Assembly (NCBI RefSeq): GCF_003286085.1
Contig: NW_020825479.1
Coordinates: forward strand, 1 to 64,000
DNA from: Drosophila persimilis
Lineage: Eukaryota > Arthropoda > Insecta > Diptera > Drosophilidae
Length of the DNA stretch: 64,000 nt
Direction of reading: 5' to 3'
Positions within the stretch are counted from its first letter, which is position 1, and each line of letters opens with the position of its first letter. The position numbers and the translations under genes were made by a program. The notes below the pieces were generated by a model. The model searched no databases and was not told the origin of the DNA. It worked only from the letters and a program-made list of their open reading frames with translations. Positions 1-9,910 of the stretch are shown in pieces.

Positions 1-807
1 TAGTCCGCTCTCTTTGTCGTTTCCCCCTTTCGACTCTCTCAGTTGGTTTACTTGTTTCGTATGCAGGGTGGGGAGGAGGCAATAAGAATGTGTGGGTATT
101 CGCGAGAGGCGGGAAAAGTGTCTCTGTGGCGTTGGCGCTCTGCATTGGCGTTGACGTTGGTGTTGGCGCCTGCGCCGAGGGCTGTGCTGCTGCTGCTGCT
201 ATTGGCGGAATTGGTGTTGGTGTAGATGGCTGCTGCTGCTGCCGCTAGGGCCCCTCTGCGGGCCGCTCTGCCGCCGTCGCTGTGGCGTCTGTTTGACCCT
301 CGTCTGACCATTCCCTTCGTCATGGTTGTTGTTAGTTTGTGTGTTGGCGATTTGCTGCCTGTTTATTGTTTTTAATTGAAAAGTCTCTTGTGTGTGTGTT
401 TAATGTATTTATTGGCACTTTCTAACTCTTTACACAGTTTTCTCTCGTTAGTTTGTGTGTTTTTTTTTTAAATTAATGTTATTTATTGGGGAGCAGAAAG
501 GGGGCACGGCACGGCACACGACAGATACCACAAGAAAACAGGGCACCACGGAAAAACGGAAATGGCGACACGGCAAAAACAATCAAAAGGCGACACGAAA
601 CGACACGACTCGGTTATAAACGTACGTCCGACGATCGCAACCTCTCGAGCGGGTGGACGAGATGAGAGTGGCAGACGAGGTTCATGGTGGAACACTCCAT
701 GTCCGCCAACTCCCACACTCTCTTCTCCACTCGAAAGACCCTATCGCCGATCGTCATTTACCGGTGCTCTCACCCCCGGTTCCACTTGCACTCACCCCAA
801 TATTTAG
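1..807 (-). repeat. Segment L, copy 1 (unknown gene-like sequence in a composite repeat)
   Basis: First of eight copies of a segment of unknown origin; it continues off the left edge. On the minus strand it looks like a fly 5' UTR running into low-complexity coding sequence: an ATG after an ACAACC context near 323, then Ala, Asn/Thr and Ser runs (GCT/GCA repeats at about 189-245). Two other minus frames are also open over long stretches, so the true frame is uncertain. The plus-strand ORFs here look like shadows. L always abuts the copia-like LTR on its right. I do not recognise the gene. It could be a captured host 5' exon or the leader of an unrecognised element. Confidence 0.6.
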
Positions 808-1029
808 TGAGATGAAAGAAGAATGGCTTTATTGGGGCTATTGGTTGACTAGCTATGTTAATTAGTAAGCGAATGACAGTATTAAGTTATGTTTTTCTTT
901 AATGATTATTTATGTATTCTTTGATTTATTTTTGCTGCAACACCGATCCACACGCTCAATTCGAGATCACACAAAAGAAGAGAGAGAGTGGACACTTCAA
1001 GTGTGATAATATTATTTAATGTTATTATA
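808..1029 (-). repeat. copia-like LTR remnant, copy 1
   Basis: Aligns with the 236-bp copia-like LTR at 51844-52079, but its start on the minus strand is missing. The terminal TGTTGGAATACGCC and the adjoining purine tract, present in the copies at 47977, 49382, 52079, 55880 and 62598, are deleted here, about 26 bp. It holds an AATAAA-like signal (minus strand) near 815-845. Confidence 0.65.
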
Positions 1030-2245
1030 TTAATAACATTCATCATCAAAATCATAAAAATAAAAAAAAAAGTTTTCATCATTAAATCAAAAAGGTAACA
1101 TTCAATTGTTATTCTAATATGGTTGGTGTGCATTCTGGGAAGTGTTATGTGATCTAGCATTTGCTCTAAGGATACGGGGAAAACCCAGAAAAACCCGATC
1201 AGAAAACTTTAAAATTAGATTAACATAAAATTAAATTATTTTAACAATTCATTGGTTCTTTTGGTTCAAATCAAAAAAAAAAAATAAATTAATATGAATT
1301 AATGTAATAAATTCGTTAATGTTCATGTTTTCATTAAGTTGGAATCATTCTTCTTGTAGTAGTCCTAATATGTTCCGCAGTTCCGCAAATCTTCCAGCAG
1401 GTAGTGGCTTCGTGAAGATGTCAGCAAGTTGGTTGTCTGTATTAATATACTCAAGAGAAATCTCATTAGTTTCTATCTGTTCTCTTGAAAAATGATATTT
1501 TATATCAATATGCTTTGCTCTTTTATGACATGAGGGATTATTTGCAATGCTAATACAGCCTTAGTTGTCTTCATAAATTTTAATGGGTTTGTCGAGCTTA
1601 AGATTAATACTATTTAGAAGAGACTTTAGCCATAAAGCTTCTCTTATAGCTTCAAATAGGGCCTTCAGTTCCAGTTGATGAATTCACTGAATTCTGTCTT
1701 TTTGTATTCCAACAAATTAAATTGGAATCGAAAATTTTAAACAAATAACCCGTTGTACTTTTTCTATCAATCTCATTACTACCCCAATCGGAATCTACAT
1801 AGCCAACTAATGTATTTTCAAATGATTTATTCTTTTAAAATATAAGCTTCATATCAATAGTTCCCTTTAAATATCTAATAACCCTTTTTAAACATTGCCA
1901 TAACTCAGCATTGTTCTTGCTACTATATCTACTCAAGATATTTACAGCGGTAGCTAAATCTGGTCGTGTACACAGCATTATGTACATTAAACAGCCAGGT
2001 TACGACATGGAGCATTGTAGTCTTCATCTGAGTTAAGAAACTCATAATTTAGTTTATTTAGTAATGGAATACTGACTGAATTGCAACTATCCATGTTAAA
2101 TTTATTTAAAATTCTTTTTACATATGCAGCTTGACTCAAATATATTTTGTCTTTTGTATTTTCTACTCTGATAGCGATAAAATATTTTATCTCATTTAAG
2201 TCAGTTGTTAAGCTATTAAGCGTTTTTAATAACTGTTGCAATTTG
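1030..2245 (-). pseudogene. copia-like pol 3' fragment, copy 1
   Basis: Minus-strand remnant of the C-terminal reverse transcriptase/RNase H part of a Ty1/copia polyprotein. It resembles Drosophila copia by sight: 'TDLNEIK', 'IYLSQAAYVKRILNKFNMD' and, nearer the stop, 'ADIFTKPLP' and a C-terminal 'GLLQEE' ending at 1345-1347. The reading frame is broken more than once, and a TAA replaces the glutamine after 'KIYEDN' near 1563. The same stop occurs in the other copies that reach this site. 1030-1344 is AT-rich 3' untranslated sequence. Confidence 0.75.
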
Positions 2246-2429
2246 AAGTTAATGAAAGTCGAGAGGCTGTTTATAATTCACAATTTATTTGCATATGTAA
2301 GCCAACTTATCGCGTAGGTTCATATGGGGATGATTGGGCGAACGATTGATGCGAGGATGTTAATCTAATAGCTGCGACGATTAGCTCAAGACTGCCCATG
2401 CAAGAGCTGACGGGCCAAATTGCCGGGCC
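2246..2429. repeat. Segment S, copy 1
   Basis: Short segment between the copia fragment and the BEL3 fragment. It begins near a GAGAGGCTGTTTATAATTC motif and ends with the near-palindrome GGGCCAAATTGCCGGGCC. The same S is found at about 36541, 45454, 50641, 53338, 58230 and 60140. No coding function is visible. Confidence 0.6.
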
Positions 2430-2716
2430 TCTCGCCAGTGGCCACTTCAATGGAGGAAGATTCTCATCCTTGACAAGAACCAAATCTGCGACTGCTAAAC
2501 TAGGCTTCGCAGTGCGCCACTTTGAGCGCTGCTGCAGTGACGTTATGTACTCCTCCTTCCACCGGGACCAAAAGAGCTGCTGCAGGTACGAAATGCGCTG
2601 CCAGCCGTCCAGGCGATCGAAGTTTAGCTGCGTGACGACAGGCTCAGCGAACGAAGCAGGAGGGCCACCATTCAAGAAATGCGCTGGAGTTAGAACATCT
2701 AGATCGGCAGGGCTCT
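2430..2716 (-). pseudogene. BEL3 pol C-terminal fragment
   Basis: Minus-strand frame with 'LTPAHFLNGGPPASF', 'LNFDRLDGWQRISYLQQ', 'SRWKEEYITSLQQRSKWR' and 'LVLVKDENLPPLKWPLAR'. This matches the region after the integrase core of BEL/Pao polyproteins and is clearly related to, but distinct from, the same region of BEL1 at about 4100-4380. The frame then runs into segment S without homology, giving a 122-residue fusion ORF (2307-2675). The right edge abuts the truncated 412-like LTR. Confidence 0.8.
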
Positions 2717-3134
2717 CTTAAAGAATACACACTGTAACACTTTGTTTCAGTGTTTACGTAACAATAAAGTCCCAGAAATTCTGGGTGATCGTATTACGAT
2801 TCACTCAAGAATGCCTCGAGCGACCCAAGTGCAGCGTCAGCATGTTCCCATGACTTGACGGCTCTAATATACATGCATACACACATATATCTTCCCTCGC
2901 GATCTCGCTGCCAACAGCGCTGAGCATATTCACACATATACATACTAACATATAAGAGATAAGAACACATAGTTCTGCCGCTCCGCTGCCGGCGTCACTG
3001 GCAGCGCAGCTCCGCGGCTTTTGGCTTACAAAAGCCCAAAACACAATTGTAAAATTCAGAACATAAAACAAAATAAAACAGATCGGAGGGTTGAGCCCCA
3101 ACGATCCAACAAAAGGATTGTACATCGTTTTACA
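2717..3134 (+). repeat. 5' LTR of the 412-like Gypsy element (5'-truncated)
   Basis: Matches the complete LTR at 35127-35557 from its 68th base to its end ...CGTTTTACA. The first 67 bp are missing, replaced by the BEL3 fragment. It holds 54 bp absent from the 3' LTR, just after an AATAAAGTCCCAG motif (about 2776-2829), plus several substitutions. The intact LTR would be about 485 bp. The primer-binding site follows directly. Confidence 0.85.
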
Positions 3135-3150
3135 TGGCGACCGTGACAGG
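3135..3150 (+). promoter_or_regulatory. Primer-binding site, tRNA-Arg type
   Basis: TGGCGACCGTGACAGG lies directly after the LTR and is complementary to the 3' end of a tRNA-Arg (TCG). tRNA-Arg priming is characteristic of the 412/mdg1 lineage, which supports the lineage call. Confidence 0.85.
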
Positions 3151-3456
3151 ACCGATATATGTCCTACGCAATGGATCAATCTAAGGATTGAAAAAAAAAA
3201 AAAAAAAATTTTCAAAAAAAAAGTGTTAAAATTAATAAAGACAAAGAATGGCCGAAATAAAAATATAAGAATAAAAATATAATACTATGTGATTTCGTTT
3301 TAAAAATCGGACACAGTCAAAAGAAAATTGATGAATTGGAAAAACTATTGAAATAGTGTTGTCCCCAGTGCCAGTGCCAAGGAAAACACACAGCAGAAAG
3401 CCAAACCAGCCGTTTCGCCAGACCCATGCACGACTGCCGACGATATTACGCACAAA
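3151..3456 (+). other. 412-like leader, part 1, with eroded coding sequence
   Basis: Leader with A-rich runs at about 3190-3225. From about 3289 a frame reads 'KIGHSQKKIDELEKLLK', a stop, then a Cys/Arg-rich stretch, as if an old leader ORF had decayed. BEL1 is inserted at its end; the leader resumes at 9911. Confidence 0.5.
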
Positions 3457-3461
3457 CCCAT

Positions 3462-3937
3462 TGTTGAGACAACGAGCTTTTTCGCTGACTATGATTGTTC
3501 AATAATTTCACAAATTATTAATTTCCGAAAACGTTATAAATTTTATTATAGGTATTTTGTGTGTTGAGGGTGGCCGAAGATGCCAGAGCCTTTTACAATA
3601 GTATTAGAGTGACACACTTGGATGAGGCAAGCGAGCCGATCTCGAGCCAAAGTAATAGATTGGGGACAAAAAGGGTCTGTTCTCCAACTATATCAAGCGG
3701 TAACTGCTAGAGCAGGCGCAGCTGCTGACGGCTTAGCGACGGCATAGGAAAGAAAAGATAACAAGAGCGAGCATAGATAAGAATAGATGATTAAATGAGA
3801 GCATGTTGCTGAGCGAGCATAGATAAAGCTACGCTTACGTTACGTTAGTTTAGTATAATGACCAAAATAGAAAAGAAAGTGAATTGATAGGCAATAAAAC
3901 AATGGTATAAAATTTACACTCGGGCTTCGCCCGAACA
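3462..3937 (-). repeat. BEL1 3' LTR
   Basis: On the minus strand it begins TGTTCGGGCGAAGCC and ends CTCAACA. The first bases form a short hairpin (CGGGCTTCGCCCG on the plus strand). The gag-pol stop codon lies inside this LTR at 3914-3916. Confidence 0.92.
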
Positions 3938-6900
3938 TACTCCCCCCGTGGAAGGATCCATGCCTTTCACCTCATCTCGTAGAGGCAATAGACATAGTTT
4001 TGCAAGTGCTCTTCGGCTAACACCTGTAGCCATCCTGATCAAGGCGACTCGAGATACGCCATCAGCTCCTGGGATGAGCTCGAGGATTCTCGCTAGAGGC
4101 CACTTCAGAGGAGGGAAGTTCTCGTCCTTAACAAGAACGACATCATTGACGTGAAGCTCAGGATTCCGGGTGCGCCACTTCGTTCTTTCTTGAAGACTGG
4201 TTAAATACGATTGGCGCCAGCGAGACCAAAAGATTTGCTGAAGCTGTGTGACCTTCTGCCAACGGTCCAAGCGATCGACGTTTAAATGAACCAAGTCAGG
4301 CTCCAAGAAGGTTGTGATAGGGGCGCCAACTAGAAAATGGCTGGGCGTGAGTACATCGAGATCTGCAGGGTTCTCTGAAAGAGGAAACAATGGCCTTGAA
4401 TTAATGATTGCACAGATATTGCACGCGAGAGTGCGCAGCTCATCAAATCCATGAAGCGAGGATCCGAGGGCACGTCGAAGATGATGCTTAGCAAGCTTGA
4501 CTGACGCCTCCCACAATCCTCCAAAATGTGGCGATCTAGGAGGAATGAAACGCCAATCGATGCAATCGTTGAGAAAAGCTTGATGCACGGCTTCTTGATG
4601 ACTGTCGCTTAGGAATAGCGACTTAAGTTCCGCCAGTTCGTTCCGCGCTCCAACAAAATTTGTGGCATTATCTGACCAAATACGAATCGGTCTTCCACGG
4701 GTGCAAATGAAACGGCGAAGAGCAGAGAGGAACGCAGCTGTTGTAAGATCCTTCACAAGCTCGATGTGAACCGCCTTGGTGGAGAAGCATATAAAAATGC
4801 TCATGTAGCACTTTAGTGGGGGCCGGTTTCGAACTTCTGATTTATACAGGAACGGACCGCAATAGTCCACGCCGGTAACTAAAAATGCACGAGATTCGCT
4901 GACTCTGTCCACCGGAAGATCTGCCATTATTTGCTCGAGAGTTCGAGGCTTCACTCTAAAGCATCTGACACACTTTTGGATTACGTGTGCTACGGTCTTT
5001 CGGCCACCGATTGGCCAGTACGTTTGACGAATGATGGCTAATAGCGACTGGGGTCCAGCGTGAAGGTGCTTTTCGTGTAAGTGCCGTATCAGAGCAGAAG
5101 TGATGGAATGATTCTTGGGCAATATTATGGGATGCCGTGCTTCAAAGTCCAAGGTAGAGTTTTTAAGACGCCCTCCAACTCGAAGCAAACCGCAATCATC
5201 TAAAAATGGCGAAAGAGAGGCGATCGAGCTTGAAGCCTTGATGTCCTTTCGCGTTTCCAGGGCTCTTATTTCAGTGGATAGACGAGATTGTTGAGTAAGA
5301 CGAATAAGCAGTTCGGTTCCCAAACGCAAGTCCTCCACAGTTATTCCAGACTTTCGTCGATGAATGAATTTGCATACATACGCAAAAATTCGTTGCATTT
5401 TGGGGAAGGAATTTACAAACTTTGATTCTTCCACCAAATATCTTGACGCGCAGTTTGTAATTAGTATGGTTTTTCGTGCCTCCAAAACCGGCTCTGGAAG
5501 AGCAGGTGTACTTGGCCATTGATCCTTACTGGCTGTCAAGTATGTAGGTCCATACTTCCAAAGATGAGAATTGATGAGCTCAGCTGGTAATGATCCTCGA
5601 GAAAGCATATCGGCAGGGTTTAGATCAGTTGGCACGTGCAGCCAAGACATTCCAGATGTGAGTTCCTGAATAACAGAAAGTCTATTAGCGACAAATACAT
5701 TGAAGTTGGATGGTTGATTCTTGATCCAAGCCAAAACGACTGTGGAGTCACACCAGCAATAATAAGAGCACTTGAAGTTCATCAAAGACACTTCATGCAT
5801 AAGCTGAGCGAGTAGCGCTGCACCACATAATTCCAACTTGGGTATTGTGATAGTCTTCAGTGGCGCTACACGAGATCTGGAAGATAGAAGATTTGCCTTG
5901 ACTCCATTGTCGCCTTGCGAAACAGCGTAGATGCAAGCTCCATAAGCACTCATGCTGGCATCACAAAATCCATGCATTTCAAGGTTGCTGCTTCGAAGGA
6001 AAGATAGGCGCGGGAAAGAAATTTGTTGCATAGAGTCAAACTGCTGAATAAAGTTGATCCAAGTTGTGCGTAAGGAGACTGGCAGACTTTCATCCCAATG
6101 AAGCTTTTCTTTCCACAGCTGCTGTAGAAATATTTTTGCTTTAGTAATAACTGGCCCTATAAGTCCGAGTGGATCATAAAATCGTGCAATAGTTGACAAT
6201 ACAACTCGCTTAGTTGGTTTCGAAGGGACTTGATTGGGACAGAATGAAAATAATAGCTCATCCGAAGTGGGATTCCATGCTAAACCTAGCGTCTTGGTTA
6301 CATCGCTGCCATCAGTAAATTTAACAAATGTTTCCCTATCTTCATGGGGTGTTTGATCGAGTACATATGTATCGTTGGAACACCATTTTCTGATCTTGAA
6401 ATTTCCTTTGGCTAATAGTCCTGACACCTGGCGAATTATTTCCAGCACCTCATTTGTAGTATCTCCCCCCGTTAGCAAATCATCCACGTAAAAGTCCCGC
6501 AGCACAACTTCAGAGCCAATTGGATATGACGAACTCTCGTCTGCCGCTAGTTGGTGCATAGAACGGACGGCCAGAAATGCTGCTGGTTTCGTTCCATAGG
6601 TCACGGTATCCAGCTTGAATGTCCTTAGCTCCTCGAGGGGTGAGTCACGCCACAGTATGCACTGCAGAAAACTATCTTGGGGCGAGACACGGACGCATCT
6701 ATACATTTTACAAATGTCACCAGTCAATGCTATACGAAAGGTACGAAATCGAAGAAGAGTCGTAACTAACTTTGGCTGAATTGTTGGGCCTGACATCAAT
6801 ATATCGTTGAGGGAATATCCTGTAGATGTACAAGCGGATCCGTCGAAAACTACTCGGAGTTTTGTGGTGGTTTTGTCTTCTCTTAAGACGCAGTGATGAG

Positions 6901-9172
6901 GAAGAAAAAATTTGCATTGTTTAAGTGCGTCACTTTTGACAGGGGACATGTGATTCAAATCGAAGTATTCCTTTATAAATGCGGCGTATTGGGCCTTGAG
7001 AAGCGGTTTGCGAACCAACTTGCGCTCTAGATTGAGAAATCTGCGATAGGCTTGTTGATAAGAATCTCCAAGAAGACTGTCACTCAGCTTTAAAGACAAT
7101 TGAACGCAATATTCGCCACTTGGAAGCCGACCGCAATGTTTTTTGAAATGTTCCTCGCAAGCAATTTCCTCCTTTGTTGCTTCTGTAGCGGGACCGTGGC
7201 AGTTTTCCACTTCCCAGAACCTTCGCACTAGCTCATCCAAACCAACGGTAGGCGTTTGACTCAATTCCGTCGAACTAGAGGCAGCTAGGAGCACTGAGCT
7301 GCGGGAGTACTGACCTCCACCTGTGACAACCCAGCCGAGACGGGTTTTTTGTATTATAGGAAGTCCCCTCTCCAATTTGATCTGTCCAACGCATAAAATG
7401 TCGTAAAATAAGCTGGCTCCAATAAGTACATCGATGCGCTGAGATTTGTTAAAGTGTGGGTCAGCAAGGCTGATATTGGATGGCATTTCCCATTTGGATA
7501 CATCAAATGAAGAAGCAGGCTGGTTTCCTGTAATACGTGGAGCAACGAGAGCTATGAGACTCGTGAAGTAATCGGAAGTCCTGGATTGAATGACCAAATT
7601 AACTGAACCTTCCGTGTGAAATGCAGAATCAGCGCCGATACCCGATACTGATACCGACCCTTTGGCTCGTTTCAGCTGAAGCCTCTGAGCAAAGCGAGAG
7701 GTTATTAAATTAATCTGAGAGCCTGAATCCAGAAGAGCCCGGCAAGGAAGAAGATCACCAACTCGACTCTTTATCATAATGACTGTCGTGGCTAGAAGCA
7801 CTACGTCTGAGCTAAGATTCTGAGCAGGAGGCGAGCATGGTGATGAAGCGGCAACAAGAGAACTTGAAAGATTGGGGCCTGGGCATAAGTCTGTCTGAAT
7901 AGGAGACGTAGTAGCGTTTGCAGGTTCCGTGTTAACTGACGTAGGCAGCGGATTGTTGATATGTAAAAGGGTATGATGCTTTTCACCGCATGTGCGACAA
8001 GAGCCTGAACTGCAGGAGGTATTCCGATGTCCCTTCTTCAAACAGTTGAAGCAAACTCTAAGCTTCCTTGCCTCTCTAAGACGCAAAGATGGCGAAAGGT
8101 TTCCAAAGCGAGTGCAGCTGTAAATGTTATGCCCTTTATTATCACAGAACACGCATTCCAATACGATTGTATTTGTAGCAACAAGACTGTGTTTTGAATG
8201 AGTGATTCGTTTATGTTTTCCAACCTGACTGCTATGGATTTGAATCAACATAGCTTGATCCATGGTCTCCATGGCTTGACATCTCCTCTCCAAAAAAGCC
8301 GAAAAATGGTCCCATGTTGGTATGACGTTAGGGGGCGACAGCTCCTCCCATTTGGTCCTGGTATCAGAGTCGAGATACTTGTATGTGGAGTGAACGATGA
8401 TGCATCCAGCTATTTCCTCCATGGTACCCATCGATCTAAGCGCTCTCATGTGAGAATGAAGCTTGTCCGATAAAGTACGTAGCTTTGTAGTTGACCCATC
8501 TTCAACCTTCTCATGCCTCAGAATCTCAGCGACGTGTGCCTGAAAGATTAAACGTTTATTATTGAAGCGATTGTTTAAAATGTCCAATGCAATATCATAA
8601 TTGCTCTCCGATACTTCCAAAGAGCGAACAGCCTCCAGGGCAGGTCCATCCAAACATGAGCGCAGGTGCTGGAACTTCTCAATCTTTGATAGAAAGGGCT
8701 CCTGATCTATTACTGTGCTAAACATCGAGTAAAAGTCTGCCCACTCAGTATAACCTCCACGGAAAGTGGGAAGTTTAATGTCAGGAATATGATATCGTGA
8801 CCGTACATTTCCGGAGGCAGTAACGTTGAGCTCGGGTCGTATCGTTGAGTGATGCGGCATGTTCTGGGTAGTCCTGCGGAGTGCTGAGCGAATACGAACT
8901 TCGATTTCCATCGCCAAATCCTCAAAATTGTTGCTTAAGTCGCTGCCAATTTCGCTTACATCAAGCTCTTCTAAATTAGAATGAGTAACATTAAATGAGT
9001 CGGATATTTTTTCCAAGAATTTTAAATGAACACTTAGCGCATCTTCACTGATTGGGTTGTTTTCATCATTCAATATCGTCTCTCGAAGTGAAACGGCTTT
9101 GTTGTATATTGAGAGTGCCTTTAGTTTGTAAAAAGACACCCTGTTTTCCGGCACGTCATTAGACTCATCCAT
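3914..9172 (-). CDS. BEL1 Gag-Pol polyprotein
   Basis: A 1752-residue polyprotein counted from the ATG at 9172; the frame is open for 45 more codons upstream without another ATG. This is full length for the family. Order: Gag/capsid region; Cys-His knuckles 'CVFCDNKGHNIYSC' and 'CFNCLKKGHRNTSC'; aspartic protease with 'LLDSGSQINLI'; reverse transcriptase with 'FYVDDLLTG' near residue 895; RNase H with 'GFCDASMSAYGA'; integrase zinc region 'HLHEKHLHAG...CVRC'; integrase core with Asp in 'GVDYCGP' (~1434), Asp in 'WSDNATNF' (~1499) and Glu in 'GLWEAS' (~1554); and the C-terminal 'WPLAR' domain. All catalytic residues are present and there is no internal stop. There is no env. It would be made as one precursor, cut by its own protease, and copy its RNA inside cytoplasmic particles. 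Confidence 0.95.
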   Translation of the reverse strand: MDESNDVPENRVSFYKLKALSIYNKAVSLRETILNDENNPISEDALSVHLKFLEKISDSFNVTHSNLEELDVSEIGSDLSNNFEDLAMEIEVRIRSALRRTTQNMPHHSTIRPELNVTASGNVRSRYHIPDIKLPTFRGGYTEWADFYSMFSTVIDQEPFLSKIEKFQHLRSCLDGPALEAVRSLEVSESNYDIALDILNNRFNNKRLIFQAHVAEILRHEKVEDGSTTKLRTLSDKLHSHMRALRSMGTMEEIAGCIIVHSTYKYLDSDTRTKWEELSPPNVIPTWDHFSAFLERRCQAMETMDQAMLIQIHSSQVGKHKRITHSKHSLVATNTIVLECVFCDNKGHNIYSCTRFGNLSPSLRLREARKLRVCFNCLKKGHRNTSCSSGSCRTCGEKHHTLLHINNPLPTSVNTEPANATTSPIQTDLCPGPNLSSSLVAASSPCSPPAQNLSSDVVLLATTVIMIKSRVGDLLPCRALLDSGSQINLITSRFAQRLQLKRAKGSVSVSGIGADSAFHTEGSVNLVIQSRTSDYFTSLIALVAPRITGNQPASSFDVSKWEMPSNISLADPHFNKSQRIDVLIGASLFYDILCVGQIKLERGLPIIQKTRLGWVVTGGGQYSRSSVLLAASSSTELSQTPTVGLDELVRRFWEVENCHGPATEATKEEIACEEHFKKHCGRLPSGEYCVQLSLKLSDSLLGDSYQQAYRRFLNLERKLVRKPLLKAQYAAFIKEYFDLNHMSPVKSDALKQCKFFLPHHCVLREDKTTTKLRVVFDGSACTSTGYSLNDILMSGPTIQPKLVTTLLRFRTFRIALTGDICKMYRCVRVSPQDSFLQCILWRDSPLEELRTFKLDTVTYGTKPAAFLAVRSMHQLAADESSSYPIGSEVVLRDFYVDDLLTGGDTTNEVLEIIRQVSGLLAKGNFKIRKWCSNDTYVLDQTPHEDRETFVKFTDGSDVTKTLGLAWNPTSDELLFSFCPNQVPSKPTKRVVLSTIARFYDPLGLIGPVITKAKIFLQQLWKEKLHWDESLPVSLRTTWINFIQQFDSMQQISFPRLSFLRSSNLEMHGFCDASMSAYGACIYAVSQGDNGVKANLLSSRSRVAPLKTITIPKLELCGAALLAQLMHEVSLMNFKCSYYCWCDSTVVLAWIKNQPSNFNVFVANRLSVIQELTSGMSWLHVPTDLNPADMLSRGSLPAELINSHLWKYGPTYLTASKDQWPSTPALPEPVLEARKTILITNCASRYLVEESKFVNSFPKMQRIFAYVCKFIHRRKSGITVEDLRLGTELLIRLTQQSRLSTEIRALETRKDIKASSSIASLSPFLDDCGLLRVGGRLKNSTLDFEARHPIILPKNHSITSALIRHLHEKHLHAGPQSLLAIIRQTYWPIGGRKTVAHVIQKCVRCFRVKPRTLEQIMADLPVDRVSESRAFLVTGVDYCGPFLYKSEVRNRPPLKCYMSIFICFSTKAVHIELVKDLTTAAFLSALRRFICTRGRPIRIWSDNATNFVGARNELAELKSLFLSDSHQEAVHQAFLNDCIDWRFIPPRSPHFGGLWEASVKLAKHHLRRALGSSLHGFDELRTLACNICAIINSRPLFPLSENPADLDVLTPSHFLVGAPITTFLEPDLVHLNVDRLDRWQKVTQLQQIFWSRWRQSYLTSLQERTKWRTRNPELHVNDVVLVKDENFPPLKWPLARILELIPGADGVSRVALIRMATGVSRRALAKLCLLPLRDEVKGMDPSTGGVCSGEARV

Positions 9173-9410
9173 TTTCGACAGGCAGCAGCGAGCAAAGCAC
9201 AAAGAAGAATCGAAGAACCAACCGTTTGATTTTTTTTGGTATGCAAGCGCAAGTGCAGCGAACCCGAAGCCGCTAATGCACGTAGCTGTATTAGTGCTTG
9301 TAAGCAAGCGCGCGACGAAATGGGAACTAACCGCTTCGCGTTCGAACAGTTATGTTTAGCGGATAATTTTCACTGTTTATAATTGTTTATTTCCAAATTG
9401 TTACTGACGA

Positions 9411-9427
9411 TCACGTCGGGGTCACCA
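9411..9427 (-). promoter_or_regulatory. BEL1 primer-binding site, tRNA-Trp type
   Basis: On the minus strand TGGTGACCCCGACGTGA lies two bases inside the 5' LTR. It is complementary to the 3' end of tRNA-Trp. Confidence 0.85.
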
Positions 9428-9429
9428 AA

Positions 9430-9905
9430 TGTTGAGACAACGAGCTTTTTCGCTGACTATGATTGTTCAATAATTTCACAAATTATTAATTTCCGAAAAC
9501 GTTATAAATTTTATTATAGGTATTTTGTGTGTTGAGGGTGGCCGAAGATGCCAGAGCCTTTTACAATAGTATTAGAGTGACACACTTGGATGAGGCAAGC
9601 GAGCCGATCTCGAGCCAAAGTAATAGATTGGGGACAAAAAGGGTATGTTCTCCAACTATATCAAGCGGTAACTGCTAGAGCAGGCGCAGCTGCTGACGGC
9701 TTAGCGACGGCATAGGAAAGAAAAGATAACAAGAGCGAGCATAGATAAGAATAGATGATTAAATGAGAGCATGTTGCTGAGCGAGCATAGATAAAGCTAC
9801 GCTTACGTTACGTTAGTTTAGTATAATGACCAAAATAGAAAAGAAAGTGAATTGATAGGCAATAAAACAATGGTATAAAATTTACACTCGGGCTTCGCCC
9901 GAACA
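9430..9905 (-). repeat. BEL1 5' LTR
   Basis: Same 476-bp LTR as 3462-3937 with one visible difference. It should hold the element promoter. It is followed on its right by the second CCCAT target copy. Confidence 0.92.
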
Positions 9906-9910
9906 CCCAT

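Larger units (their letters stand above)
3462..9905 (-). mobile_element. BEL1: intact BEL/Pao LTR retrotransposon
   Basis: Complete 6444-bp element on the minus strand. It has two 476-bp LTRs, a 5-bp target duplication CCCAT (3457-3461 and 9906-9910), a tRNA-Trp primer site, a G-rich purine tract (about 3940-3950, read on the minus strand) before the 3' LTR, and one uninterrupted gag-pol ORF. The LTRs differ by one base by eye (C at about 3675, A at about 9643). It sits in the leader of the 412-like element, so it is younger than that element. It is the best candidate in the window for a recently active, autonomous copy. Confidence 0.93.

Noticed and set aside
43..225. Short plus-strand ORF 'MVYLFRMQGG' repeated in each L copy
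   Set aside because: Plus-strand shadow of the minus-strand L frames; hydrophobic Leu run comes from GCT/CTG repeats.
3091..3282. Plus-strand ORF across the 412-like LTR end and leader
   Set aside because: It crosses the LTR/primer-site boundary and a poly-A run; no protein features.
9173..9307. A 45-residue N-terminal extension of BEL1 Gag-Pol
   Set aside because: No ATG in it; the first ATG at 9172 gives the expected Gag start.
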